Shown: positions 49,095 to 61,074 of the stretch, in pieces
Numbering within the stretch: position 1 is the stretch's first letter
Layout of the letters: each line of letters opens with the position of its first letter
Assembly: GCA_012931725.1 (NCBI GenBank)
Contig: CM022953.1
Span: forward strand, 57,792,574 to 57,856,573
Source of the DNA: Litsea cubeba
Lineage: Eukaryota; Streptophyta; Magnoliopsida; Laurales; Lauraceae
Length of the DNA stretch: 64,000 nt
Direction: 5' to 3'
Position numbers and translations under genes: made by a program
The notes under the pieces: model-generated
The model's database searches: none
What the model was told of the DNA's origin: nothing
Seen by the model: the letters and a program-made list of their open reading frames with translations, nothing else

Positions 49095-50730
49095 ATGCCT
49101 CCGAAAGCTAGGAAGGGCGGAGAATCCTCGAGAGCAATGCTCGAGCAGCCAGCACCGTCGACGGACGTCCCTCCTCAAGGGCGGTCCCGAACGGTGCATG
49201 GCACTTCTTGCAGGCGAGGGCCGCCTAGGCTCGCAGCTCTACATCGAGGTCCCCCTCCAAGAGGGACTCGAGGCCTCGCTCTCAGCAGACGAAGTCACGC
49301 CACCCCCTGACGCGACGAGCGTCGGCATGAGCGTCCTCGCAAAGATAAAGCCGTGGCCGTAGAAGAAACACGCCGCTCTCAACCTCCTGCACTGGAGGAG
49401 TCGTCGCAGCTCAAAATGCTCTCCTCCAGAAGCAGGAGCAGCTAATCCGCGAGCTCCAGCAGCAGCTGAGGGCAGCGCAAATTGCCTCGTTGAGGCAGGC
49501 CTCTGATCCTCAGGGCAAGAAGAGGGACGCCCAGAGCAGGGCAGCCCAGCCTCCTCGTGAGGATCTGAGAGACCATCTGGACCACAAGCGAAGCCAGATC
49601 CATGATGAAGGCTCAAGCAACAGCCGAAGTCATCATAGCCGCGATGGGCGAGCCCATAGCCATCGCAGCCCAAACCACTCCAGGCGAAGGCCAAGAGTGC
49701 CGACACCAGAAAAGGACGACGAGCAGGAGCGATTCGACAAACGCGTCAGGTTGGCTCTTCAGCACAACCTGAACGTGCGGGACCAGAATAAATCTGTGGC
49801 CATACCGATCTGGGGGCCTCACCCTTCACGAGAGACATCGAGCGGACTCCCTTGCCCAAGAAGTTCTCTGTCCCGCAGTTCGTCCCTTACGACGGATTGT
49901 CCGACCCATCCGCTCACCTCCGACACTTCTCCCAGAAGATGTCCATCTGGGGGAACGAGGGCCACCTCAACTGCAAAATCTTCTCCTCCAATTTGGGTGA
50001 CCTCCCCCTGAAGTGGTTCTGCGCTCTTCCCGAAAAGTCAGTCTCGAGCTAGAAGGAGCTTCAGCTCTCCTTCCTGAAAAAGTCCCAAGCCTACAGCGTC
50101 ATTCCCAAGACAGAGGGGGACATCCTCGCCCTAAAAATGAAGCAGGGCGAGAGCCTCGCCAAGTTCGCCCAACGATTCTAGGCGGTTTATAGCCAGGTCG
50201 AGGGCACCAGGGAAGAAATAGTATCTATGCTTTCCAACATGCCCTGGTCCCCCGGACACGACCTTCGGAAGGACCTGGTTGGAGACCCCCCAGAATCCAT
50301 GCCAGCGTTGATGTCTTGGATAAAGCGCTTCGTAGCCTGGGAGGAAGATGAAATCCGGGCCCGGGAAGAGGACGAAAGCCCGGAGCCCGAGCAGAAGAGC
50401 AGCCAGCCTCGGCAGAGAGGCGGGAGGCCCTTCCAGAAGCAGGAGCCCAGGCAGGCCTGGGACGCTAATTCGGCGAAGCCTACGTCTTCCAGACCTGGGG
50501 GCACCTGGAAGCCAAGACCTCCCACCAACGCCAGTCAGGGCGTCAATGTCGTCTTCAAGGAGCTAATATACCAGATCATGAACAAAATAAAGACCAAGCC
50601 GTTCTTCAAGTGGCCTCAGCCCTTGAGGAATGAGTCCACCTCCGGCAGCCGAAGCAAGCTCTACTGCTCCTACCACAAAGGTAACGGGCCCAAGACCAAG
50701 GAGTGCAAGTCTCTGGAAGTGGTACCTAGA
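49095..50730 (+). pseudogene. gypsy gag, broken
   Basis: ATG at 49095, then a basic, Pro/Arg/Gln-rich N-terminus and a retrotrans_gag domain (FVPYDGLSDPSAHLRHFSQ near 49870; ALKMKQGESLAKFAQRF near 50130). It ends in a Lys/Gln-rich region with a CSYHKGNGPKTKEC motif near 50670, which is a partial zinc-binding motif. Breaks: TGA at 49308-49310, frame changes near 49408 and 49800, TAG at 50050-50052 and TAG at 50179-50181. Both TAG codons stand where Trp is expected. Not functional. Confidence 0.85.
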
Positions 50731-53700
50731 GAGGCTAGCCGGCGAAGGCCGCATTCCAGAGTTCGTCGAGGCAGAAGATGCCGGCGGCGGCGAGGGCCGA
50801 GTTCACCAGAGCACGGCTCGGGATCCATACAGCGAGGATTCCGAAAATATCATTAACGTGATCCACCTGGCGTCCTCAGTTCCCTCTCCCTCGTCTCGCG
50901 GAGGCTCGCAGGCCCGTGCCGAGGCCAGGCGGGCATCGCACGGGAAGGAGGTGATGAAAGCCGAGCTCGGACCGGCATCCAAAAGAGCTCACCGCGACCG
51001 ACCTGCGATCTCATTCTCAAACAAAGATCTAGAGGGAATCCAGCTTCCCCACAACGACCCCCTGCTCCTCACAATGAAGCTAAGGGACCTTACCGTGAAG
51101 AGGGTCCTCGTCGACTCCGGCAGCTCTTCCGAGGTCCTCTACTACGAGTGCTTCAAAAAAATGAACCTCTCGGAAGCAGACCTCACGGAAGTCCGTGCAC
51201 CCTTGCTAGGGTTATCCGCCAGGCCAGTCTATCCCAAGGGTAGGATCACCCTGGAAACCCGAGTCGGCGGAGCCTCCGTGTTGGCCGACTTCCTGGTCGT
51301 GGACGCCCCTTCTCCCTACAACGTCATCTTGGGCAGAACATGGCTCCACAAATTGGAAGCGGTCCCTTCTTCCCTCCACCAGAAGCTGAAGTTCGTATTC
51401 GAGAGCAAGGAGGGCGGGATGGAAGTGGTCACAGTGGAGGGAGATCAGCAGCAAGCTAGGCAGTGCATGCTGGCCGCGGGTCCCAGCAGAGAAAGAGCCA
51501 GAGTGCGTCAACCTCGCCGAATTCGAGAAAGGGCTAGATGAAATCGGACGAGATCCCGAGAAGAAAAGTATTGAGGATCTGGCCGAGGTCAGGCTAAACT
51601 CGGCGGACCCAGATAGGTTCTTCCTGATCGGCACTCAGCTGCCAGACGAGGAGAGAGCCGAACTCTCAAGGTTCCTGATGCGGAACGTCGATTTCTTCGC
51701 TTGGAGCCCGAGCGAAATGCCTGGGGTCGACCCCGAGGTCATGTGCCACAAGCTAAATGTGGACCCCAGCCACAAGCCAGTAGTGCAAAGGGCCCGAAGG
51801 ATAGGGCTGCAGCAGACAGACGCGGTCGTCGAAGAGGTCGACAAACTGCTGAAAGCAGGAGCCATCCGGGAAGTCCAGTACCCGGTCTGGCTGGCTAATA
51901 CGGTGGTGGTTAAAAAGAAAACTGGTAAATGGAGGGTGTGCATGGACTTCACAGACTTAAACAGGGCCTGCCCTAAAGATAGTTTCCCCTTCCAAAGATT
52001 GATCAAATGATCGACGCCACCGCTTACCATGACCGAATGAGCTTCCTCGACGCCTACAGAGGCTACCACCAGATTCCACTACACGAGCCTGACGAGGAGA
52101 AAACGTCATTCATAACCCCTCGCGGCACTTATTGCTACAAGGTGATGCCCTTCGGGCTAAAGAACGCGAGGGCAACGTATCAGCACCTCGTGATAAAGAT
52201 GTTCCAGGCTCAGCTCGGCCGAACGGTGGAAGTGTACATCGACGACATGGTTGTCAAATCAGTGCACTCCAGCGACCACCTGGCGGATCTCGCCAAGTTT
52301 TTGGCATCCTTCGCGCGTTCAAGCTCAAGCTAAATGCTTCCAAGTGCGCCTTCGGCGTAGCCTCTGGTAAGTTCCTCGGCAGCTTGGTAACGCGGAGGGG
52401 GATAGAGGCCAATCCAGACCAGATCACCGTGATCCAGGGCATTCTGAGCCCCTCTACCACGAAAGAAGTCCAGAAGCTCACAGGAATGGCTGCAGCACTC
52501 AATCGCTTCATTAGCCGGTCATCAGAAAAGTGCAGGCCTTTCTTTCAGCTTCTAAAAAAATTTTAAAATTCCAGTGGACTCCTGAGTGCGACCAGGCGTT
52601 GGTCGCGCTCAAAACCTATCTATCGTCACCACCCTTACTCTCCACCCCAACTCGGGGGGAGGTTTTGTATTTATATCTTGCGGTCTCGGATCACGCAGTG
52701 AGCTCCGTCCTCATCAGGGAGGACGAGGGAATTCAAAAACCAATCTATTATACGAGCAAGACTCTGCTTGATGCCGAGACCAGATACCTTCTATTGGAGA
52801 AGCTCGCGCTGGCTCTCGTCAGTGCCTCCCGCAAACTCTCCCATTATTTCAATCCCACTCCATTGTGGTGATCACGGAGCATCCACTCCGTTCTATATTT
52901 CAGAAGGCTGACTTTTCAGGGCGGATATCAAAGTGGGCAATTGAACTAGGGCAGTATGACATACAGTACCGTCCCCGAACTGCGATCAAAGCCCAGATTC
53001 TGGCAGACTTCATCGTCGAATTCATCTCGCCAAACTCGGCTCCGACCCAGCTCGGCACGGAACTGGGGGGCGTAGGGCAGGAACCCGAAATGACCGAGGT
53101 CAAACAGTCTCCCACCTCGGCATGGAAGATCTTTGTCGACGGTTCGTCCACCTCCAAGAGAGCTGGCGCCGGCATAGTCCTCCAATCGCCAGAGGGTCTG
53201 ATCATAGAGCAGGCCTTCACCTTGGACTTCAAAGCAACAAAATATGAGGCAGAGTATGAAGCACTGATAGCAGGATTAAACAGCACCCAAATCCTCGGAG
53301 CCCAGCACCTGGTGATCTTCAACGATTCCTAACTGGTAACCAGCCAGCTCGCCGGAGACTACCAGGCCAGGGACGAAAGGATGGCGGCCTACTTAGCCCT
53401 CGCGAAAAAAACTGCTATCTCATTTCCAGAAAGCCGAGGTCAGGCAGATATCCTGAGATACCAACACGCACGCTGACACGCTTGCCAGCCTAGCTTCCGC
53501 TGTCGAAGCCGGAAAGAAGAGGACCGTCGAGGTTGGGTTGATATCAAGGTCAAGCTTAGAACTCCATTCATCTCGGCTAATCCTCTGTGCTGACCTCGGC
53601 CCAAGCTGGATGGACCCGATCATCGCTTACTTCAAGGACGATCAGCTCCCCGAGGACAAGACTGAAGCCCACCGAATCAGACTCAAGGCAGCTCGATTCT

Positions 53701-54845
53701 GGCTCTCTCCCGAAGGCAAACTCTACAGGAAATCCTTCACAGGTCCATACCTCCAATGTGTCCACCCGAGCAAGGTGGACAACTTCCTGTATGAGATCCA
53801 CGAAGAAATCTGTGGCAGTCACATAAGAGGTCGATCACTGGCCTACAGGGCTATAAGCCAGGGTTGCTGGTGGCCCTACATGCAGAAGGACGCGCAGGTG
53901 TACGCCAGGAAATGCGAGAAGTGCCAGAAGTTCTCCCACTCTCTCCATCAGCCAGCATAAGATCTGAGTCCCCTCTCTAGTCCATGGCCCTTCGCTCAAT
54001 GGGGCCTGGACATTGTGGGGCCTCTCCACCGAGCTCCAGGGAATAAGAGATGGCTGATAGTCCCCACGGATTACTTCACAAAATGGATAGAAGCTGAGCC
54101 GTTGTCCTCCATCACGGACAGGGATTCCAGGAACTTCGTTTGGAAAAATATCCTAACGAGGTTCGGCATCCCCAGGACCCTGATTTCGGACAACGGGACT
54201 CAGTTCGACTCAAAATCCTTCAAAGACTTCTGCCAAGAGCACGGCATCAGAAACCGTTACTCTACTCCGGCATATCCACAGAGCAATGGCCAGGCCGAAA
54301 TCTCTAACAAAGTGATCCTGGACGGCCTGAAGAAGCGACTGGACAAGGCAAAGGGAAGATGGGTAGAGGAGCTTCCGAGCGTGCTATGGGCATACAGAAC
54401 GACTCCAAGACGTTCCACCTCGACGACACCTTTCTCTCTGGCCTATGGGATGGAGGCGGTCATTCCTTTAGAAATCGGCCTACCCACCTTGAGGACAGAG
54501 CTGGTCGACCAAGGCCGAAATGAGATGAACCTAGCAATGGAGCTGGAGCTGGCAGACGAGCGCCGAGAAGCAGCAGCCCTGCGACCGACCGACTATCAGC
54601 AGCGGCTGGCCAGGGTATACAATCAAAATGTCAGAGAAAGAAGCTTCTCCGTGGGAGAGCTGGTTCTAAAAAAGACCCTGCCAGCTGACAAAGAACCAAA
54701 CGAAGGGAAGCTGGCCCCGAACTGGCACGGCCCGTTCAGGGTAGTCTCACTGGCAGGAAGATCAGCCTACAAGCTCGAGGACTTAGAGGGCAAGCCACTG
54801 CCGAGGCCGTGGAATGCATCCCACTTAAAGAAGTTCTATTTCTAA
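50731..54845 (+). pseudogene. gypsy pol (PR-RT-RH-IN), broken
   Basis: Protease active-site DSG at 51113-51121. Reverse transcriptase from about 51760 (VVKKKTGKWRVCMDF; DAYRGYHQIPL; YIDD at 52235-52246). RNase H-like blocks near 52680-52900 and 53125-53330 (FVDGSS...GAGIVL). Integrase zinc finger near 53750-53940 (H...H...CEKCQ). Integrase core 53985-54500 with all three acidic positions visible (GLDIVGP, ISDNGTQF, GQAEISNK), and a stop at 54845. Breaks that I can place: frameshifts near 51535, 51990, 52300, 52556, 52850 and 53405; stops at about 53330 (TAA), 53456 (TGA) and 53958 (TAA). The longest intact part is the integrase core from 54015. Confidence 0.92.
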
Positions 54846-56600
54846 AGATGTAATGAGTCTCAGAATCAATGAAAGCAGCTTTTGCCCTGTCATCAATCTG
54901 TCACCTCTCTTTGACCGACTCCGGCAGCTTTGGGTCTACCGCCCTGGAAAAGGCTTCAAGTTCAAACACTCAGTCGTTTCCTAAAGCCCTGGGTCTACCG
55001 CCCTAGAAAAGGCTTCGAGTTCAGACACTCAGTCTTTTCTTAAAGCCCCGGGTCTACCGCCCTGGAAAAGGCTTCGAGTTCAAACACTCAGTCGTTTCCT
55101 AAAGCTCTGGGTCTACCGCCCTAGAAAAGGCTTCGAGTTCAAACACTCAGTCGTTTCCTAAAGCCCTGGGTCTACCGCCTTGGAAAAGGCTTCGAGTTCA
55201 AACACTCAGTCGTTTCCTAAAGTTTCGGGTTTATACACCCCTCGAGACCGTTGCCGAACTCATGCTCACACGCCGAGACCAACGGGATTCTGGGTCCACC
55301 TTGGCGCAAGGCAGTTCGTCTCGGCCAATGCTAGTCCATTTCGGCCAAGGTCAGTTTTTAAGAAGGGAAGAGCAGTACAAGCACTGAAGTGCAAAAAAGC
55401 AGCACAAAAATACAAGTGTTACAAAACAGTGCGAGAAAAGTAAGAAAAAATATAAAAACACTGTACACGGGTTGAGTGATCGCAAAACTCGTCCTTTTTA
55501 TTCATTTTAATTACTTCATTACAAGGGTTACAGAAAAGAGAACAAAGCACAGAAAGGAGGCTCGCAGTCCTCTAAAAGCAGAAAAAGAAATAAAGACTGG
55601 GAGGCTCTGATCTTCACCGACTCTTCAGGATGCAAGCTCGAAGACTCCGGTCCGCTGTTTGGAGGTTTTGAGGGACTCTGAATTCCAGTGAGCTCTACAA
55701 TACACTTTGGTTGGTCAGACCAAAGCATTCAAGAGCCCCTCCAGTTCGGAGGCCCTGGACCTCGCTGAGCTCTTCAACACCCTACGGTCAGTGAGACCAA
55801 AGTTTGAAGAGCCCCTCGGTCCAGCGGGGCCTCGATCCTACCCTCCGCTCGGCGGTCTTGATATACCGCAAGGAGCGCGTTCCCATGCAGGACCCTGCAA
55901 GACCGCCAAACGCAGAGGGCGCCACCAACCCACAGTTGCAGAAGACTCCCATGCAACCGGACCGGGGGGGGGTTGGCCGTGGACCCGCGTTCAGAGAGCG
56001 CATGGTCCACGAGGAACGCTTTCAGAGAGCGCGCAGACCACGATGGGCTTCCCCCCTCGGAGAGAGCCGTCCTCAGGCGCAGGGGTTCCCCCTGGATCGA
56101 ATATTTCTAAAGGTCTACCAGACATGGCTGCCAAAGCAATAAATAGAAGAAGACGGACTCCTACGTCTATATGAATTAAGTTATCCTAATTTCTTTTCTT
56201 TTCCTCTCCCATGGCGAGCCTACCACTTCTACTTATAGGAGGAAGAAGGGCCCGGTCTCCGAAGGAAGTTATGAGGCGAAGTCTCCCATGCGTTACGCGG
56301 GAAGCACGTCTTCCTGTTTGATGACCAGCGATCCCTATGGCGCCACGTGGAGCCGTTCGCCCGTTTCCCTCATCGGCCGTATCGCCATGCTTACTGCTAT
56401 TTATGGTCTCCAGAATACGGAGAATCGGCACAGATAGCTATGAAGACCGTTCGACTCTCTCTGACTCGAGGGTCGCGCATCACATTAAAGGCATTCAATA
56501 CCACACCCAGAAACAAAAGAGAAGTAAAGGAGCTCTGTTCTCATTAAAAGCGAAGGATGTTACAGGGCTGAAAGCAATACATATAAAAGGCCAAAAGCAA
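54846..56600. other. gypsy 3' non-coding region
   Basis: Contains the 59-bp tandem repeat listed separately. A looser pair of about 80-bp repeats (GAGCTCT...CAAGAGCCCCTC, near 55690 and 55769) and paired TTCAGAGAGCGC words (near 55990 and 56020) follow. Open frames on both strands here look like shadows of G/C-rich sequence. Confidence 0.6.
54932..55226. repeat. 59-bp tandem array, five copies
   Basis: GGGTCTACC starts at 54932, 54991, 55050, 55109 and 55168, with a decayed sixth at 55227. The unit includes AAAAGGCTTC and CACTCAGTCGTTTCC. It begins about 85 bp after the pol stop. Confidence 0.95.
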
Positions 56601-56615
56601 GAAGAGGCGAGACTA

Positions 56616-59041
56616 CTATGGCTTCGACGACTCCACCAGGTCGATCACCGTATCTGATGGACCAGCGGCATTGGCCGCGACCGCGACCTCGCTTGGGGTG
56701 TCGCCGGCAGTAGAGGCTTTGACCAGTGCCTCACCCGAAGCGGGGGCGGAAGAGGCCTCGCCTTGAGGCATGGCCGAAGCATCGCTGGCGACCGGGGCGT
56801 CGCTCGGGGTCGGGGTAGCCGGGGCAGCATCCGAGGCAGGGTCAGCTGCGGGGGCACCGACCGGGGCGCTCTCGCCCAAAGGGGTGGAGCTCGGCTCAGG
56901 AACTGGGTCCGAGTACTTCGGCAAATTCCGATAGACCGGGTGGTCCTCGGGAACCCCCGCGCACCTCAGCGCGGCCAAGTACCCTTCCTCGAACAAGATG
57001 GAGGTAATTTCCTCCACCTGCCTCTCGTACTCTTCGGTGGCCTGGTCCACCCCCCTTTGGAAAGAAGACTGCGCCTCAGACAGCAAGGAAGCTTTCTCTT
57101 TCTTCAGCTCGGCATTCCCTGACTTAAGCTTCTCAATTTCGACGCGCCCAGCGAGCACTTCACCACGCAGCTTCGTCGCCTCAGCCGCCGATTCAGACCT
57201 CGACCTAGCTAGTTCAGACTCAAGCTCGGCGATCCTCTTGGTCTTCGTCCAAATGTCACCCTTCAGTTGGTGAGCCTGCGATGTGAGGTCCTCCAGCTGG
57301 GTAGCCGCCTCGGCGCTGCTCTTCCTCAGCCCTTCCAGCTCTTTCTTTAACCTCTCTCCCTCAGACTCTAGCTGGGCAATCTTTGTGACATTCCTGTCAC
57401 TCCTCTCCATCACAGTCAGGAGCCTTTGCATGTTCTACAAAAAGAGAAAGTATGTTAAACAAAAGCAGCCAAGCTGAGGCACTTGAAGAAAAGCATTGAA
57501 GATACTCACCAGAAGATTGGCCTGGATCGACGAGACCATCAGGCTCTCATCGTCGTACCGCCCGTGCAACTCCATGTCTCGCGGCAAGGCATAGGCTTTT
57601 GCGAGGGCTCCAATGACGTTGGCGTTCCCCAACAGCCGGTCCTCGACGTTCAGAGGCTTCCCAGGCTGCGTCTCCATCCTGGGTCTCCATGCCGCAGGGG
57701 CAGCTCGAGGTCCGGAGGCCGGTACGGATCCTTGCCCCACCGAGATGGTGAGCTCGCGTGCCGCCCCGCTGGCCGGCGCACTTTTTTCAGACGGAGCCTT
57801 GACTCCGGGGGCCCGCACAGGAGTTTTACCCTTCGGAGGCTGTTCAGCCCCCGAGTCCTTCTCCCCCACCTTGGACTTCTTGCTGGGCAGGGACCCCTCC
57901 CTCGGGCGATTCGGCGAGCGTCGCCGCACTCCCTCGCTCGGAGCAAGGGCAGGAGCAGAAGTGGCACCGACACCCCCCGAGCCCGAAGGCGCGCGGGTGC
58001 TGGCGGACGATGGTGTCGCAGAGGAGGAAGATCTCTGCCTAAACTTGGCCGCCAGATCCTTGACACCGGGTGCCCTTGAACCTCCCTCCATTCCTTCTTC
58101 CTAGTTGGACGAATAGGCGTCCACTACCTCCGTCAGATTCGGCGGTTCCGAACTAGAGGTGGATTCCTCAGCGCCGGAAGCAGCTCGGCTCGCGGTAGGG
58201 TCGTTCAAAGGGACCCCGGCGGGCACGGCAACGGTAACGGCAGGATGATCAGGTTGCGCCTCGTCCTCCGGGGCTGCTCCGATTCTCCTATAGTGGCCAC
58301 GGTACCTCGGCGTGTACCCTAGCAGTTTCCAGGCCGATCTGGTCTCGTGCCCCTTGTATCTTTCGACCTTGTTGCGGTTGTCAACGTTCTTCCTCCAGCC
58401 TTCGCTCGCAGCCCGGCGTCGCCTCGCACCCAGTTCAGCACCACAAACAATAAGAGTCTCAGCTCGGCATTGTAAAAATCAAGCAGAACAAAAGGAGAAA
58501 AGAAGCAGTGTTTACTTGGGACAGTCCCGGGGCGACGAGGGACCATCAGCCTCCTGCTCTCGCCGGCGCCGAATTCCCAGTCCCCCGACACACAGAAGAG
58601 ATCTTCCTCGGCGTTCTTACTAGAATCCTCCAAGGCCAGGACGAAGCCTCTTCGTTGCTGCTTCACCCGGAGATAGTACTTTCCTTCCCCAGCCTTGCAG
58701 ATATCATAGGCGTCCTCGATGTCATGGACGCCCAGGTTGGTCCCCAAGATCTCGTTCAGCTTCGCCGTGCCCATGATGACTTTGTAGCCATTGGGCATCA
58801 GCTGGCACGGGGTAATACACCAGGCGCTAAGGCAAGCCCCAAGCAGGGGGTGCAGAGGGAATCTGACCCCGCCCTCGATCACAGAGATCAGAGGGAACGG
58901 CATCCAGCCGTCAGAAAAGCGACGCGCGGCATAGTCAACGGGATCCGCCGGCTTGAGGCGGACTCCCTCCGGGATACTGTAAGTGGCCCTAAACCTAGCT
59001 ATGCCCTCGTCAGTATCTAACCGAAACTTAGGGGTGCCCAT
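56616..59041 (-). CDS. antisense gene of the gypsy element (Transposase_28-like, coiled coil)
   Basis: Minus-strand gene between pol and the 3' LTR. First exon about 59041-58516: ATG, then RFPLHPLLGACLSAWCITPCQLMPNGYK, seen here as RFPLHPLLG plus CQLMPNGYK, which I recognise as the PF04195 (putative gypsy-type transposon) block; it ends at a GTAAAC donor. A middle part (58091-57510) is Ser/Pro/Ala-rich and basic and ends at a GTGAGT donor. The last exon starts at 57434 after a TTTTTGTAG acceptor and encodes a long Glu/Lys/Leu coiled coil (about 57430-57010), then an Ala/Pro/Ser-rich acidic tail to the stop near 56616. The junction between 58516 and 58091 is not clear and may hold a frame break (stop at 58319). 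Function unknown. Antisense 3' genes are known in Tat elements such as Grande. Confidence 0.65.
57435..57509 (-). other. intron of the antisense gene
   Basis: 75 bp with GTGAGT donor and TTTTTGTAG acceptor on the minus strand. It joins two open frames (...QANLL and NMQRLL...) in phase. Confidence 0.7.
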
Positions 59042-59537
59042 GTCTAAAGGGGGGAAATGGCGGAGTTAAACCCTAGAAGTCGAGAAACCCTAAAAAAAGA
59101 AAAAAAACCAGACAGAGGCACGAAGTTACTTACAGAGATGAAAGGGCAAGTCAAGGACAGGTCCGGGCGTGTCCTACGGTCGTCCGCGCTAGACAGATCT
59201 CGAGCAGCGGAGCAGAAATCGAAGGTGAAGGCGAGGGCAAAAAGAAATCAGAAACAAGAAAGAAAGAAGACGACCCTATTTATGGAAAGGGAACCCTCGT
59301 TGCGCGCCACTTTCGAATTCGAAGGGACGGATTTCGCAATCCACGCCCGTTCCATCAATGAGACAACGCAATCAGTAGAGGAGCTACACGTGTAGCCGTC
59401 GGTTCACTTCTCAGAACGGGCAGGACAGAGCATTTATTGCTTCAGAAAAGTTGAAGCGACACCAGGCAATGATCGCCGCATCACAAGGCAGATTTTCTAG
59501 CTTTCGACCACTAAACGCTAGGACGCTTAAGAGGTCA
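59042..59537. other. gypsy sequence before the 3' LTR
   Basis: Presumed promoter and 5' UTR of the antisense gene. A plus-strand frame at 59057-59395 looks like chance. Confidence 0.4.
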
Positions 59538-59553
59538 AAAGCTAGGGGGCAAT
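59538..59553 (+). other. polypurine tract
   Basis: AAAAGCTAGGGGGCAA directly before the 3' LTR (TGTGTGGGG at 59554); the expected primer for plus-strand DNA synthesis. Confidence 0.75.
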
Positions 59554-60442
59554 TGTGTGGGGAGATTTCCAGCGCTCCAGAATTACGCTAAATCACAGCC
59601 ATCAGATGGGACTAAGCACTATTACGTGCCATCTGCGTGCGGCCCACGTGGCGCCAGACTCACCTCGGGTACCAGCGCGGGGGGCCCGGCCGAAGTCAGG
59701 AAGGTCCGGGCCGCTAGCGCCGAGCTCGGCTACCCCAGGTACCCACCTCGGCTGAAAGCTCCACCTCGGCCGAAGGAACCGGGACGAAAGCCGAAGCGGG
59801 AAAGAATCTCCACTCGCGCCCTTCGCCCCCCACGTCATCAGACACGTGGAGGAATAGGGGCGCGAGCCAGTGAGACAGATGCGACATCCAGCCGTTCACA
59901 ATCTTCGCCAGATCCCTGACAAGACGGCACCCAGCGGCTGAGGCCAAATCAGGGCACCGCCCGAGGATAGATCCGATGGTGCCCCTACCGCCAAAGGCTC
60001 CCAACACAATCTGGCCCAACGTGACATGCAATCAATGCGATATGGGCCGATCCGACCGGCATTAAATGCAAAGCGGGCTGGATTGGACCGCATTAATTAC
60101 TTTGTGGGTTGATGATGACTTCCCAGTCGAGTCATGGGACCCGCGCCAAGATATCATCCAAAGATACGACCCAAGCCTCTATAAATAGAGCCTCATTCCA
60201 CATGCAAGGTACGCACAGTCCAACAGAAAGAGCCGTTACTCTGTTTCTCTTCTTCCTCTCCTTCCTTTGTTCCAGTTCATTCACTGACTTTGGCATCGGA
60301 GAGCCTTGCGCCGCCCAGGCCAGGGTCCTCTGACTGTTTGCTCTTCCCTTTCAGGCTTTCGGGCGGCACCTAATCTTCATCACCTTGGATAAGTCCTCTA
60401 AGGCACCCCAGTTATTGTGGGTCATTATTTTCTGCACCTACA
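59554..60442 (+). repeat. gypsy 3' LTR
   Basis: Matches the 5' LTR from TGTGTGGGGAG to CACCTACA. Followed directly by the GGTGG duplication. Confidence 0.95.
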
Positions 60443-60447
60443 GGTGG

Positions 60448-61074
60448 AATCTGTTGTTAAAATTTATAAAGACTATCCTATTCAGCTTTTGTGAGGATGT
60501 TTATTTGGATTTTGAGTGTGAGATTTACTTTTTCTAACTGATTACATTTTAATGTAGTGCTGATTTAAATTGGGCGAATGCTGGTTTCTGTTTGGACATT
60601 GCATTTCTGGTGACGAAATGTGGTGACGAAATGATTTGTCAGTAGTATTTTCTTGTAATAAATATATTAATGTTTCTAGTAATGGGTTTGGAATTTTCAA
60701 TTCATAGTTTTTAACTTTGTACAGTTAGCTTGGATTCTCAGATAATATTAGTGCGCCCTGTATTTTAATGTTGAAATGGTGATTGATCTGTGAGACATTT
60801 CTCCATGCACATGAAATGAACCTCTTCCATATGTGATGTGAGGATCGTAGCCTTCTATTTGGTCCCCTGAATTTGTTCTTGACCAGGATCCTTACATTCT
60901 GGTGGTGGGCCAGCCACATCAGCGCAAAGCAAGGGAAATGGCAGGTACTGTTTTCTCATTGAAGATGATATATTTAGAGTCCATTCAAATTTTCATTTAC
61001 AACATGATACAATTACTCAATGGAAGCCATTGTATCCTTTGGCCTCTCTGACCTTTTTTTTTCTGCTGAATCAG
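60448..61074. other. CACTA-5 interior after gypsy, no gene assigned
   Basis: Begins with the second part of the 87-bp duplication. A splice-like segment ending GGCAG|GTACTG at 60943 sits where the first exon of a GPN3-type gene would be, but the usual GPAGSGKS P-loop is not readable. Treated as unassigned. Confidence 0.4.

Larger units (their letters stand above)
48140..60442 (+). mobile_element. Ty3/gypsy retrotransposon, Tat-type, full length
   Basis: Two LTRs (48140-49030 and 59554-60442) of about 890 bp, a primer-binding site right after LTR1, and a purine-rich tract before LTR2. The 5-bp duplication GGTGG lies at 48135-48139 and 60443-60447. The order is gag, protease, reverse transcriptase, RNase H, integrase, then a long 3' region with an antisense gene. 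A second RNase H-like block (FVDGSS...GAGIVL) before integrase and the antisense 3' gene are features I associate with the Tat lineage (Grande, Retand). The coding part is heavily broken. Confidence 0.93.

Noticed and set aside
49239..49706. Minus-strand frame over gag
   Set aside because: Shadow of the gag coding region in G/C-rich DNA.
54932..55226. Possible CRISPR-like or protein-repeat coding array
   Set aside because: Contiguous 59-bp units without spacers. 59 is not a multiple of 3, so no repeated peptide is encoded.
55707..56174. Plus-strand 155-codon frame in the gypsy 3' region
   Set aside because: G/C-rich sequence open on both strands; no family motif; not linked to pol.
48038..60499. 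Very long target-site duplication of the gypsy element
   Set aside because: The repeat exists as two tandem copies on the left already; the true duplication is the 5-bp GGTGG.
60840..60943. First exon of a GPN3 gene
   Set aside because: The position and a splice donor fit, but no frame gives the expected P-loop sequence, so I did not include it in the GPN3 call.
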